From assembly GCA_963666935.1 (NCBI GenBank), contig OY762936.1, forward strand, positions 1,488,001 through 1,552,000: a stretch of 64,000 nt of DNA, given 5' to 3'. A model generated the notes under the pieces. The model had not been told where the DNA came from. It ran no database searches and saw only the letters and a list, made by a program, of their open reading frames with translations. Below, one piece after another: positions 33,856-42,024 of the stretch (positions within the stretch are counted from its first letter, which is position 1; every line of letters starts with the position of its first letter). The position numbers and the translations under genes were made by a program. This stretch comes from G963666935 sp963666935 (GTDB lineage: Bacteria > Bacillota > Clostridia > Christensenellales > CAG-138).

Positions 33856-34275
33856 ATGGCAAACGAGCGTGACATGATTGCCGATGTCGGCGAAATTGAA
33901 GGCGGCAAGATTATATTTGCCCCAGACGTGATTGCGACCATATCAACCCTTGCGGCAACAGAAGTCGACGGCGTTGAAAGCATGAGCGGTACGGTTGTAG
34001 ACGGCATTACCGGGATGCTGAGCAAAAAAAGCCTGACAAAAGGCGTCCGCGTCGATCTTTCCGAGCAGGGCGCATCCATTGATCTGAGTGTGGTGATCAG
34101 GTATGGCTATAAAATTCATGAAGTGGCCGCCAACGTTCAAAAGAAAGTGAAGTCTACTCTGGAAACCATGACAGGGCTCAACGTGATTGCAATTAATGTG
34201 ATGGTTGCGTCAGTCAGTTTTGAGAAGCCAGAGAAAAACCACACCGTTATAGAAGAGGATTCGGCCGAGATATAA
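33856..34275 (+). CDS. Asp23/Gls24 family envelope stress protein
   Basis: 139 residues from the ATG at 33856, just after AAGGAGG; an ATG at 33835 precedes that site. Asp23 fold: GKIIFAPDVIATISTLAATEVDGVE, KGVRVDLSEQGASIDLSVVIRYG, YKIHEVAANVQKKVKSTLETMTGL and VNVMV-like end. Asp23 proteins coat the inner membrane through AmaP, encoded next, and respond to envelope stress. The first gene of the asp23-amaP-DUF2273-nusB group. Confidence 0.93.
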   Translation: MANERDMIADVGEIEGGKIIFAPDVIATISTLAATEVDGVESMSGTVVDGITGMLSKKSLTKGVRVDLSEQGASIDLSVVIRYGYKIHEVAANVQKKVKSTLETMTGLNVIAINVMVASVSFEKPEKNHTVIEEDSAEI

Positions 34276-34356
34276 TGCTCTTCAATCTTTGGCGGCCGTG
34301 CTTTGTCCGGTCGCTGTTTGATATGGGTTCATGTTGACTGAGAAAGAGGTGTATTT

Positions 34357-34917
34357 ATGAAGCCTACTATTTTTGATCGTATCCTGCTTGTGCTTTTTAT
34401 GTTCGTTGGTGTGGCGATTGGCATTGTAATGCTCATGATCGCCATTAATTTCCTTACTGTGGACATGCTACCCCCTGTGTTCGCACTGCCGTACGGGAGC
34501 GTGATCAACCATATTCTGACCGGCGTTATTGGCATACTGCTGATGATTTTTTCGTTTAGGATCATGATTTCCTTTAACCGTGGAAAAGGGAGGGGAGCCG
34601 CCGCCGCTAGCACTGTTATTACCCGCGGTGAGCTAGGGACATCCCGTATTACGCTGGCTGCCATCGACGCCATGGTGCAGCGGCACTGCCGCGCAAATCC
34701 TACGGTCATGGACTGCAGTAGCCTGATCTCAACCAAGGCAAGCGCGGTTTCCGTTAACCTTAAAGTGGTGTTGACGGAAGAGGCAAACGTGGCGGAAACC
34801 ACAGCGGCGCTGCAAAGTTCCCTTCGTGAGTATATTCAGAACTTGACAGGGATCGCTGTGAATGATATAAGCATATTGGTCGTTTCTGCGCCGACATCGG
34901 GATTGAAAAAAACATAG
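34357..34917 (+). CDS. amaP: alkaline shock response membrane anchor protein AmaP
   Basis: 186 residues. Two N-terminal membrane helices (residues ~7-32 and ~50-72, the latter followed by SFNRGKG), then a cytoplasmic Asp23-like domain (GELGTSRITLAAIDAMVQRHC, VNLKVVLTEEANVAETTAAL, IQNLTGIAVNDISILV). It anchors Asp23. GAGGTG precedes the ATG. Confidence 0.88.
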   Translation: MKPTIFDRILLVLFMFVGVAIGIVMLMIAINFLTVDMLPPVFALPYGSVINHILTGVIGILLMIFSFRIMISFNRGKGRGAAAASTVITRGELGTSRITLAAIDAMVQRHCRANPTVMDCSSLISTKASAVSVNLKVVLTEEANVAETTAALQSSLREYIQNLTGIAVNDISILVVSAPTSGLKKT

Positions 34918-34936
34918 GATAAGGAGAACGGGAACG

Positions 34937-35158
34937 ATGGAAGAGTTTCTGCAATTTATAAGGGAATATAAGTGGCGCATCGTGGGCATTGTGGGTGGTA
35001 TCGTGTTCACAATCCTGATTTTCACCATCAACTTATGGCGCACACTGCTGTTGACCCTGATTGTGGGGATCTGCTACCTGATCGGATATTTGTTGGATCA
35101 GGGGGGCAGAGAAGCGGTGTCAGAATTTATTTCAGATATTTTCGGCAAAAAGAGCTGA
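34937..35158 (+). CDS. DUF2273 small membrane protein
   Basis: 73 residues, AAGGAG before the ATG. Two hydrophobic helices (WRIVGIVGGIVFTILIF; LLLTLIVGICYLIGYLLD) with conserved WR-T and DQGG, ending FISDIFGKKS. DUF2273 proteins nearly always lie between amaP and nusB and are envelope-stress partners of Asp23. Confidence 0.92.
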   Translation: MEEFLQFIREYKWRIVGIVGGIVFTILIFTINLWRTLLLTLIVGICYLIGYLLDQGGREAVSEFISDIFGKKS

Positions 35159-35183
35159 TTGCTGCTGAAATTGGAGGTATGCA

Positions 35184-35600
35184 ATGAGCAGAAAAACAGC
35201 GCGCGAAGTTTCAGTTAAGCTGGCGTTTGCCAGGCTTTTAGACGGGGAAGACACCTATGATGCGGTGTTGGACAAGTCCGGAATTACCGAGCAGCCCAGT
35301 GAGGAAGATATCGCCTATTCGCAGCAGGTGCTGGATGGAATTGCCGAGCACAATGCAGAGATCAATTCCGCCATCAATGAGATCGCCATCGGCTGGCGCA
35401 TAGAGCGCATGCCGCGGGTTGACCTGTCTATTCTGCGCGTTGCCATCTTTGAAATGCTGTACCGGGAAGATATCCCGTTGAGTGTTTCCATCAACGAGGC
35501 CGTGGAACTTGCCAAAGAATTTGGAGGAGAGCGTTCTTCCGCTTACATCAACGGCATGCTTGGAACCCTGGCAAAAAGCATGGAATCAAAGGAACAGTAA
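35184..35600 (+). CDS. nusB: transcription antitermination factor NusB
   Basis: 138 residues with GGAGG before the ATG. All-helical NusB fold: SRKTAREVSVKLAFARLLDGE, ERMPRVDLSILRVAIFEMLY, PLSVSINEAVELAKEFGGERSSAYINGMLG. It acts with NusE/S10 on boxA of rRNA operons. Overlaps the next start by one base (TAATG). Confidence 0.95.
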   Translation: MSRKTAREVSVKLAFARLLDGEDTYDAVLDKSGITEQPSEEDIAYSQQVLDGIAEHNAEINSAINEIAIGWRIERMPRVDLSILRVAIFEMLYREDIPLSVSINEAVELAKEFGGERSSAYINGMLGTLAKSMESKEQ

Positions 35601-36553
35601 TGGGCCTGTACATCGGGATCGATACCAGCTGCTATACGACTTCGGCGGCCTGTGTGGGTCCTGCGGGAATCCTCGTGGATCTACGAAAACTGCTGGAGGT
35701 CAGCTCCGGAGAAAGAGGCCTTCGCCAAAGCGACGGCGTTTTTCAACATGTGCGCAATCTGGCCGTGCTGTTGCCGGAACTGTTGCAGGACATAGATAAA
35801 ACGAGCATCCAAGGCATATGCGTCAGCGCGCAGCCCAGGCCGGCGGCGGATTCCTACATGCCGGTTTTTGCGGCGGGCATCCTTACGGCACGGACGCTGG
35901 CGGCAGCGTTCAATGTGCCCTTGATCGAGTCCTCCCATCAGCAAGGTCATATTCGTGCTGCTCTGTACGGCAACGAGCCGCTGCAGAGCCAAAGTTTTCT
36001 TGGGCTGCATATTTCCGGCGGCACCACTGAAATCGTGGGTGTGGAACCATCGCTTAAAATTAGACGCTTGGGCGGTACCGGCGATCTGCACGCGGGCCAG
36101 TTTGTGGACCGCGTGGGAGTGACATTGGGACTTCGGTTTCCTGCGGGCAAGGAACTGGAGCAGCTTGCCGGCCACGCCGTTAAGCGTGACATCAAACTGC
36201 CTGCCAGCGTGGATGGGTTAACATGTTCCTTTTCCGGCGTGGAAACTAGAGCGCAGTCGCTTTTAGGATGCGCGCCGAATGATGAAATCGCTTACGCAGT
36301 CTACGACTGCATGGCCCGCACATTTGCCAAGATGATTCAGAACGCTTCTGCCGCATGGGATGGAGATGGCGCACCGCATGTACTTCTAGCCGGTGGCGTT
36401 GCGTCTAGCGCTTTGCTTAGGAGTCTTCTGGTGCACAGGCTCAAAGACTCCGACGTCAAGCTGTTTTTTGCGAATCCAAAGCTTTCCTCGGACAACGCGG
36501 TGGGCACAGCCCTGATCGCAATGGACTTATTGAATGGGAGTAGCCTGAATTGA
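35600..36553 (+). CDS. TsaD/Kae1-like protein, divergent paralogue
   Basis: 317 residues in the ASKHA fold of the TsaD/OSGEP family: GIDTSCYTTSAA at the start, metal motif HQQGH (HxxxH), SGGTTEIV, CSFSGVET, LLAGGVASSALLR and SDNA near the end. These keep the metal ligands but differ from genuine TsaD (SGGHT, DxxGEAFDKVAR, FSFSGLKT), so it is probably not the t6A synthase of this organism. In Clostridia a gene of this kind lies between nusB and xseA, often mis-annotated as an endopeptidase. Function unknown. Overlaps xseA by four bases. Confidence 0.82.
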   Translation: MGLYIGIDTSCYTTSAACVGPAGILVDLRKLLEVSSGERGLRQSDGVFQHVRNLAVLLPELLQDIDKTSIQGICVSAQPRPAADSYMPVFAAGILTARTLAAAFNVPLIESSHQQGHIRAALYGNEPLQSQSFLGLHISGGTTEIVGVEPSLKIRRLGGTGDLHAGQFVDRVGVTLGLRFPAGKELEQLAGHAVKRDIKLPASVDGLTCSFSGVETRAQSLLGCAPNDEIAYAVYDCMARTFAKMIQNASAAWDGDGAPHVLLAGGVASSALLRSLLVHRLKDSDVKLFFANPKLSSDNAVGTALIAMDLLNGSSLN

Positions 36554-37776
36554 CGGATACGGAATATACTCTTTCGGTGACGCAGCTCAATGAATACGTA
36601 AACACCCTGCTCAAACGCGATGCGCTGCTTGGCAAGCTTTCCGTGCGCGGTGAAATCAGCGGATTCAAGCGCCATTCCTCTGGACATCTCTACTTTTCAC
36701 TGAAGGATGAAGGCGCGCTTATACGTTGCGTCATGTTCCGGCAGAGCGCAATCGCTCTGAATTTTTCACCTCAGGACGGCCAATCTGTCAAGGTAAGCGG
36801 CAGTGTTTCCCTATATGCAAAAGACGGTCAGTACCAGATGTATGTCACCCAGATAGAGCGGGAAGGCGAGGGAGAACTCTTTCGCCGATTTCTGCTGCTT
36901 CGCACAAAACTGGAGGCCCGGGGCTACTTTGAGGAAAGCCACAAAAAGCAAATTCCGTTGCTGCCCAGATGCGTAGGCGTTATTACGTCTCCCACTGGCG
37001 CTGCGATTCAGGATATCGTAAATATTACAAAGCGACGTTTTCCATCCATGAAATTACTACTCTATCCCGTAAAAGTGCAGGGAGAGGGCGCAGCGGAAGA
37101 AATAGCGAACGCGATTTACGAGATGAACTGCAAAAATGAGGCCGACGTCCTGATTGTGGGTAGAGGCGGAGGCAGTTTGGAAGACCTTTGGGCCTTTAAT
37201 GAAGAAGCAGTGGCAGAATCAATTTACAAGAGCGAGATTCCGGTTGTAAGCGCCGTGGGGCACGAGATTGATTTCACGATTGCTGATTTTGTGGCGGACT
37301 TGCGGGCACCCACGCCGTCGTCGGCGGCGGAGCTTTGCGTCCCGGAATATGTGAAACTGCGAGGGGAAATACTGGGTTTGCGCGGCGCACTTAGAGACAC
37401 TGTGAATTTTCAGATCGCAAATGATCGCTCTGTGCTCAAGGGCACTGTGAATTCCGGCGCTTTTGTGCAAACTAAGCATAGGATCGCGCAGGCACGCACG
37501 ATGGTACAAGCACAGCGGGAATCGCTGTCCGCCGCCGTGAATGCCGAGCTAATTAACCAGTGTGGCGCTGTGGATCAGCTGCGCGCCGCCCTTTGTGCGA
37601 TGGATCCCGGAAACGTGCTTAAGCGTGGCTATGCGATGGTGCGCATCCCTTCCGGCGGTTATGTGGACAGCGCGTCAAAACTGCATCCCGGAGACCGCGC
37701 ACAGGTGCTTTGGCACGACGGCAGTGCCGAGGTAGAGGTAAAATCAACGAAGCGGGGAATAAATGATGGAAGATAA
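36550..37776 (+). CDS. xseA: exodeoxyribonuclease VII large subunit
   Basis: 408 residues from the TTG at 36550; no ATG occurs until residue ~60, and GGGAG lies upstream. OB-fold N-terminus (LSVTQLNEYVNTLLKRDALLGKLSVRGEISGFKRHSSGHLYFSLKD) and the catalytic domain with PTGAAIQDI and GRGGGSLEDLWAFN, then AVGHEIDFTIADFVADLRAPTPS. It digests single-stranded DNA with XseB, encoded next. Confidence 0.95.
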   Translation: MTDTEYTLSVTQLNEYVNTLLKRDALLGKLSVRGEISGFKRHSSGHLYFSLKDEGALIRCVMFRQSAIALNFSPQDGQSVKVSGSVSLYAKDGQYQMYVTQIEREGEGELFRRFLLLRTKLEARGYFEESHKKQIPLLPRCVGVITSPTGAAIQDIVNITKRRFPSMKLLLYPVKVQGEGAAEEIANAIYEMNCKNEADVLIVGRGGGSLEDLWAFNEEAVAESIYKSEIPVVSAVGHEIDFTIADFVADLRAPTPSSAAELCVPEYVKLRGEILGLRGALRDTVNFQIANDRSVLKGTVNSGAFVQTKHRIAQARTMVQAQRESLSAAVNAELINQCGAVDQLRAALCAMDPGNVLKRGYAMVRIPSGGYVDSASKLHPGDRAQVLWHDGSAEVEVKSTKRGINDGR

Positions 37777-37969
37777 GCTTACCTTTGAAATGGCCCGGGC
37801 GCAGCTGGATGAAACCGTGTCAAAGCTGCAGAGTGGGAAAGATTCCTTGGATGAAATGGTCCGGCTGTATGAGCAGGGAGCCGAACTTTCGGCTTATTGC
37901 CTGAAACTGCTGGACGGTTATGCCGACAGGGTGGAAGCAGTGGATCAGAAAGCAACGACGGAGGAATAA
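37766..37969 (+). CDS. xseB: exodeoxyribonuclease VII small subunit
   Basis: 67 residues if the second of two adjacent ATG codons (37766) is used; GGGGAA is better spaced for it than for 37763. FEMARAQLDETVSKLQSGKDSLDEMVRLYEQGAEL is the complete three-helix XseB pattern. It starts inside the xseA end and its stop overlaps the ispA start by one base. Confidence 0.92.
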   Translation: MEDKLTFEMARAQLDETVSKLQSGKDSLDEMVRLYEQGAELSAYCLKLLDGYADRVEAVDQKATTEE

Positions 37970-38853
37970 TGGAATACATTGAGGCAGCGAATCGGTACCG
38001 TGCATCGGTTGAAGAGGCGCTGAAGCGGCATTTTGCTAATCCTGAAATTCCGCAGTACCTACTGGAGACCATGAAATACAGTGTGGACGCGGGCGGAAAG
38101 CGGCTGCGCCCTTGCATGCTGCTAGCCTGCTGCGACATGCTGGGCGGAGACCTTGCGGCGGCTATGCCGCTGGCCTGCGGCATTGAACTGATTCATACCT
38201 ATTCCCTGATCCACGACGATCTGCCCTGCATGGATAACGACGATTTTCGACGGGGAAAGCCCTCCAACCACAAGGTGTTCGGCGAGGGACAAGCTGTGCT
38301 GGCAGGTGACGGGTTGCTGAACTACGCGTTTGAGATTATGCTTGACGGAATTCCGCATACCGCGGCCGAAGATTATATTCGGGGCGTGGGCGTCATTGCA
38401 AAGGGCGCCGGCGTAACCGGTATGATTGCCGGCCAATCGGCCGATTTATTGTGCGAGGAGGATCTTGCGGCAGGGGAACAGGAATTGCAATTTATTCATT
38501 CCAGGAAAACCGCGGCGATGATCAGGGCTTCCCTGTTGGCGGGCGCGCATGTAGCGGGAGCCGGAGAAAAGCAGCTTCGTGCCATTGACGAATACGGTAG
38601 GCAATACGGCCTGTTGTTCCAGATCACAGACGACATTATGGATTTAGAGGGCGACTTCGCTACCCTCGGAAAGACACCGGGAAAAGACCTGAAAGAAAAC
38701 AAATTGACCTATCCCCGGCTGTACGGACTGGAGACGTCCCGCCGCATGGCACTGGAAGCCGCCGAAAAGGCAAAGGTCGCGCTGGAGGTTTTTGGAACCG
38801 AAGTTGATTTTTTTATAGATTTGACACAGATAACCTTAACGCGCAGGGATTGA
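37969..38853 (+). CDS. ispA: farnesyl (polyprenyl) diphosphate synthase
   Basis: 294 residues from the ATG at 37969, after GGAGG. First Asp-rich motif DDLPCMD at 83-89, preceded by GGKRLRP and followed by RRGKPSNHKVFGEGQAVLAGD; the second Asp-rich region is QITDDIMDLEGD. It condenses isopentenyl diphosphate with allylic diphosphates to FPP. Placed with dxs and, further on, ispH, in the MEP pathway. A structured noncoding gap separates it from dxs. Confidence 0.94.
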   Translation: MEYIEAANRYRASVEEALKRHFANPEIPQYLLETMKYSVDAGGKRLRPCMLLACCDMLGGDLAAAMPLACGIELIHTYSLIHDDLPCMDNDDFRRGKPSNHKVFGEGQAVLAGDGLLNYAFEIMLDGIPHTAAEDYIRGVGVIAKGAGVTGMIAGQSADLLCEEDLAAGEQELQFIHSRKTAAMIRASLLAGAHVAGAGEKQLRAIDEYGRQYGLLFQITDDIMDLEGDFATLGKTPGKDLKENKLTYPRLYGLETSRRMALEAAEKAKVALEVFGTEVDFFIDLTQITLTRRD

Positions 38854-39280
38854 GCGCGGGGCAGTAGATCAGTTCACTTTGGATTGGGGAGCAGCAGCTC
38901 CAAATGGTTCATGGTGCGGAGGATTCCACATGTACTGAGACTCATCTCATCAGTGCGGCAGTCGGCTCTTTAAATGGCCTGTGGTGCGGAGGACACACTC
39001 CCATTGGTACGGGTTCAAGGGCTTTGTGGGGCGCTGGGCGCGGCAAAAAGCAAATGTGCGCCGTGAATTTGGTAGGACGGTTTTTGATTACAACCGGGAA
39101 TGCGGCATATACTTCGCATGGCGGTTGGCAAGCGGAAAAAATGTAAGGAGGCACCGAAGCGCCCGGAGTCAGGATGGGCTGTTTAAGGCCCTAGAGGACC
39201 TGATGCACCGATGTCGTACTCGAACCAATGGATGATTTCCGGGTGCGGGTTTGCGGCATTGCAGGAAGGGTGCGTGGATA
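38854..39280 (+). ncRNA. candidate structured noncoding RNA between ispA and dxs (OLE RNA position)
   Basis: No acceptable gene is found in the 433 bases between ispA and dxs; two short frames near 38904-39235 lack ribosome sites. The DNA is GC-rich and full of hairpins: GGAGC-AGCA-GCTCC near 38888, TGAGA-CTCA-TCTCA near 38936, GGCGC/GCGCC near 39034-39062, CGGTT/AACCG near 39078-39096, ATGCG/CGCAT near 39100-39119, and a nested TCAGG..GGGC..GCCC..CCTGA at 39169-39203. A repeat occurs twice: AAATGG, four variable bases, then TGGTGCGGAGGA, at 38902-38923 and 38972-38993, exactly 70 bases apart. Established knowledge: OLE RNA lies in this operon between ispA and dxs in many Gram-positive anaerobes, but it is usually ~600 nt and has the OapA gene beside it, which is missing here. 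Either a short or divergent OLE, or another RNA. Confidence 0.5.
38902..38993 (+). repeat. direct repeat pair inside the ispA-dxs noncoding region
   Basis: Two copies (38902-38923; 38972-38993) share AAATGG and TGGTGCGGAGGA, separated by four variable bases, with exact 70-base spacing. The shared GTGCGGAGGA lies in both cases in a possible loop: CATGG...CCACATG around copy 1 and GTG...CAC around copy 2. A matched pair of loops suggests two binding sites for one protein or ligand. Confidence 0.65.
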
Positions 39281-39286
39281 TGGACC

Positions 39287-41128
39287 ATGGATCAATATAA
39301 AATGATTGAAAAGATACACAGCCTTACGGATTTTAAGCAAATTGCCGATTCCGATCTGGATGGCCTTGCTGCTGAAATCCGCGGGTTTTTGGTGGATAAA
39401 GTGGCCCAATGCGGTGGGCATCTGGCTTCAAACCTCGGCATTGTTGAGCTTACCATTGCGCTGGACCGGGTTTTCGACAGCCCCCAGGACAAAATTCTCT
39501 TTGACGTAGGGCATCAGAGTTATGTACACAAGATCCTAACGGGGCGGGGCGGGGAGTTCGACTCTCTCCGGAAGCAGAACGGGCTGTTTGGGTTTCCCAA
39601 GCGCGAGGAGAGCGTCCACGATGTATTCAATACGGGTCATTCCAGTACGTCGATTTCAGGCGGGCTGGGAATGCTGCGCGCTTTGCGCCTTCAGGGTACA
39701 GATTCCAGCGTGGTTGCGGTGATCGGCGATGGTGCGCTTACCGGCGGTATGTGCTTTGAGGCGCTCAACGATGCCGGGGAAAGCGAACTCCCCTTAATCG
39801 TGGTGCTCAACGACAACGATATGTCCATTGCTCGCAATGTGGGCGCCATTACGAAGCAGCTTTCCAAAATGCGCGTCAGCCGCGGATACATCGCGCTTAA
39901 GCGCCGCACGGCTGCACTGCTGCTTAAATATCCCCGGGTGTACAAGCGCATTTTTGGGCTGAAATCTCGCATCAAGTATTTCATTCTTCCGCACAATGCC
40001 TTTTTTGAGGAGATGGGATTCACGTATCTAGGACCCATCGATGGACACAACATCCGCGACCTTACAGAGGTACTGCGCAGGGCAAAGACTATGGTCTATC
40101 CCGTGATCATCCATACGGTTACCAAAAAAGGGAAGGGATACCGCTTTGCCGAGGAGAACCCCTGCAAGTTCCACGGAATTGGCGCGTTTGATCCATCCAC
40201 AGGAATCGCCCATTCCAACGGGAAACTTTCCAACTCCATTCTTTTCGGCAGGGCAATATGCGACATTGCGGCTAAAGATAACAAGGTTGTGGCCGTTGCG
40301 GCAGCCATGGCGGACGGAACGGGGCTGGAGGAATTCGCAGCCAAATACCCGCAGCGGTTTTTCGACGTGGGCATTGCGGAGCAGCATGCCGTGACCATGG
40401 CAGCGGGTATGGCAGCCTGTGGAATGAAACCTGTTGTGGCCATATATTCTACCTTTCTGCAGCGTGCATATGACCAGATGATCCACGATGTGGCACTGCA
40501 GAACCTTAACGTGATCTTTGCCATCGACCGGGCCGGGCTGGTGGGAGAGGATGGGGAAACCCATCAAGGGGTTTACGACATCGCCTACTTACAGACAGTG
40601 CCGGGCATTGACATATACTCGCCGGCCACACAGGAAGAGCTGACTTATATGCTCGCCATGGCCGCCGAAAGAGGTTGCCTTGCCGCCGTTCGCTACAACC
40701 GCGGATTGCTTTGGGACCGGAAGACCGAAGCGCCGATTGAATACGGAAAATGGGAAATTATGAAAGAAATAAGACCGGTTACGGTGGTTGCCACCGGGCA
40801 CATGGTTGAAATTGCGCATCAAGCCTGCGTTGGTTTGGACGTGGGTCTGATTAATGCACGATTCGTCCGCCCAGCGGATTTGGAAATGACACAACGGCTG
40901 AAAACAGAGTGCCGCATCGCCATTTCTGTGGAGGACGGGGTTTGTGACGGCGGTTTTGGCAGTATGCTTGCGAACTTGCTCTCCGGCTACACTGCCGTAC
41001 GGCGTATGGGTGTGGGAAGTGCGCCTGTGCCCCAGGCGACTGTAGAGCAGCAGATGGAATGCAACCATATGGATGCCGCGTCCTTGAAGGAAAAGATTCT
41101 TGCCGCTCTTGAGAGGATACAGGAATGA
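39287..41128 (+). CDS. dxs: 1-deoxy-D-xylulose-5-phosphate synthase
   Basis: 613 residues from the ATG at 39287; ATGs at 39251 and 39302 are alternatives and no ribosome site is strong. Landmarks: FDVGHQSYVHKILTGR, GHSSTSISGGLGM, the thiamine diphosphate motif GDGALTGGMCFEALN, GPIDGHNI, and the C-terminal half DVGIAEQHAVTMAAG with DRAGLVGEDGETHQG. Dxs makes DXP from pyruvate and glyceraldehyde-3-phosphate, the first MEP step. It overlaps tlyA by four bases. Confidence 0.95.
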   Translation: MDQYKMIEKIHSLTDFKQIADSDLDGLAAEIRGFLVDKVAQCGGHLASNLGIVELTIALDRVFDSPQDKILFDVGHQSYVHKILTGRGGEFDSLRKQNGLFGFPKREESVHDVFNTGHSSTSISGGLGMLRALRLQGTDSSVVAVIGDGALTGGMCFEALNDAGESELPLIVVLNDNDMSIARNVGAITKQLSKMRVSRGYIALKRRTAALLLKYPRVYKRIFGLKSRIKYFILPHNAFFEEMGFTYLGPIDGHNIRDLTEVLRRAKTMVYPVIIHTVTKKGKGYRFAEENPCKFHGIGAFDPSTGIAHSNGKLSNSILFGRAICDIAAKDNKVVAVAAAMADGTGLEEFAAKYPQRFFDVGIAEQHAVTMAAGMAACGMKPVVAIYSTFLQRAYDQMIHDVALQNLNVIFAIDRAGLVGEDGETHQGVYDIAYLQTVPGIDIYSPATQEELTYMLAMAAERGCLAAVRYNRGLLWDRKTEAPIEYGKWEIMKEIRPVTVVATGHMVEIAHQACVGLDVGLINARFVRPADLEMTQRLKTECRIAISVEDGVCDGGFGSMLANLLSGYTAVRRMGVGSAPVPQATVEQQMECNHMDAASLKEKILAALERIQE

Positions 41129-41931
41129 AGATGCGAGCTGATATACGGATGGTTGAACTGGGGCTTGCTCCCAGCAGGGAGAAAGCCCGTTCGCTGATTA
41201 TGGAAGGCTTGGTGAGCGCGGACGGCAGGCGCATCGACAAGCCCGGCGCCCCCGTTTCAGAGGAACAGACGCTTGCCGTAAAGGAACATGTACGGCCTTT
41301 TGTGAGCCGTGGCGGGCTGAAACTGGACAAAGCGGTAAAAAAATATAACCTAAATCTCGCAGGCGCAGTTGCCGTTGACATTGGCGCTTCCACAGGCGGG
41401 TTTACGGACTGTATGCTGCAAAGCGGCGCAAAGAAGGTATACGCCGTTGACGTGGGGTACGGTCAGCTGGACTGGCGGCTGCGCAACGACGAACGTGTGG
41501 TTGTGATGGAGCGCACCAACGCCCGCAACATCGCCCCGGAGTGGTTTGCGGAAGTTGTGAACTTCGCTTCTATCGACGTATCATTTATCTCCGTTAAGCT
41601 GATTCTGCCCGGACTGTATCGCTGCCTTGCGTCGGACGCAAAAGCCGTTGTGCTGGTGAAACCGCAGTTTGAGGCAGGGCGCGACAAGGTGGGGAAAAAC
41701 GGTGTTGTGCGCGCTGCACAGGTTCATGAGCAGGTGGTTTGCGAGATCGCCGACTTCGCGCAGAACCTTGGATTCCACGTGGCACAGATCGATTATTCGC
41801 CCATTACGGGCCCAAAAGGAAACATGGAATTCCTTCTTGTTTTGGATAAAAACGGTGGCAGGGACGAACCTTGTGTTTTTATTCATCAGCTGACACATCA
41901 TGTTGTGGAGGAAGCACATCTCAATTTATGA
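41125..41931 (+). CDS. tlyA: TlyA family rRNA 2'-O-methyltransferase/hemolysin-like protein
   Basis: 268 residues. N-terminal S4 RNA-binding domain (MRADIRMVELGLAPSREKARSLIMEGLV), then an FtsJ-type methyltransferase: VSRGGLKLDKAV, AVDIGASTGGFTDCMLQSGAKKVYAVDVGYGQL (SAM motif I), SFISVKLILP and LVKPQFEAGRDKVGKNGVV. Known TlyA modifies 16S and 23S rRNA. Same place as yqxC in B. subtilis, between dxs and argR. Confidence 0.94.
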   Translation: MKMRADIRMVELGLAPSREKARSLIMEGLVSADGRRIDKPGAPVSEEQTLAVKEHVRPFVSRGGLKLDKAVKKYNLNLAGAVAVDIGASTGGFTDCMLQSGAKKVYAVDVGYGQLDWRLRNDERVVVMERTNARNIAPEWFAEVVNFASIDVSFISVKLILPGLYRCLASDAKAVVLVKPQFEAGRDKVGKNGVVRAAQVHEQVVCEIADFAQNLGFHVAQIDYSPITGPKGNMEFLLVLDKNGGRDEPCVFIHQLTHHVVEEAHLNL

Positions 41932-41965
41932 TTTGCATAATTTTGCAGAATTTCAACTAAAATTC

Positions 41966-41995
41966 TTGAAATAACTATATTTATATGCATATAAT
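41966..41995 (+). promoter_or_regulatory. promoter of nadK-argR-recN
   Basis: TTGAAA (41966-41971) and a perfect TATAAT (41990-41995), 18-base spacer, in an AT-rich stretch 29 bases before nadK. Confidence 0.75.
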
Positions 41996-42024
41996 GTTTG
42001 TATATTAACTTTTTGGAGCTGAAT

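Noticed and set aside
38904..39235. Two open frames of 80 and 84 codons in the ispA-dxs gap as an OapA-like gene
   Set aside because: No ribosome site, no membrane helices expected of OapA, and they run across the hairpins and repeats.
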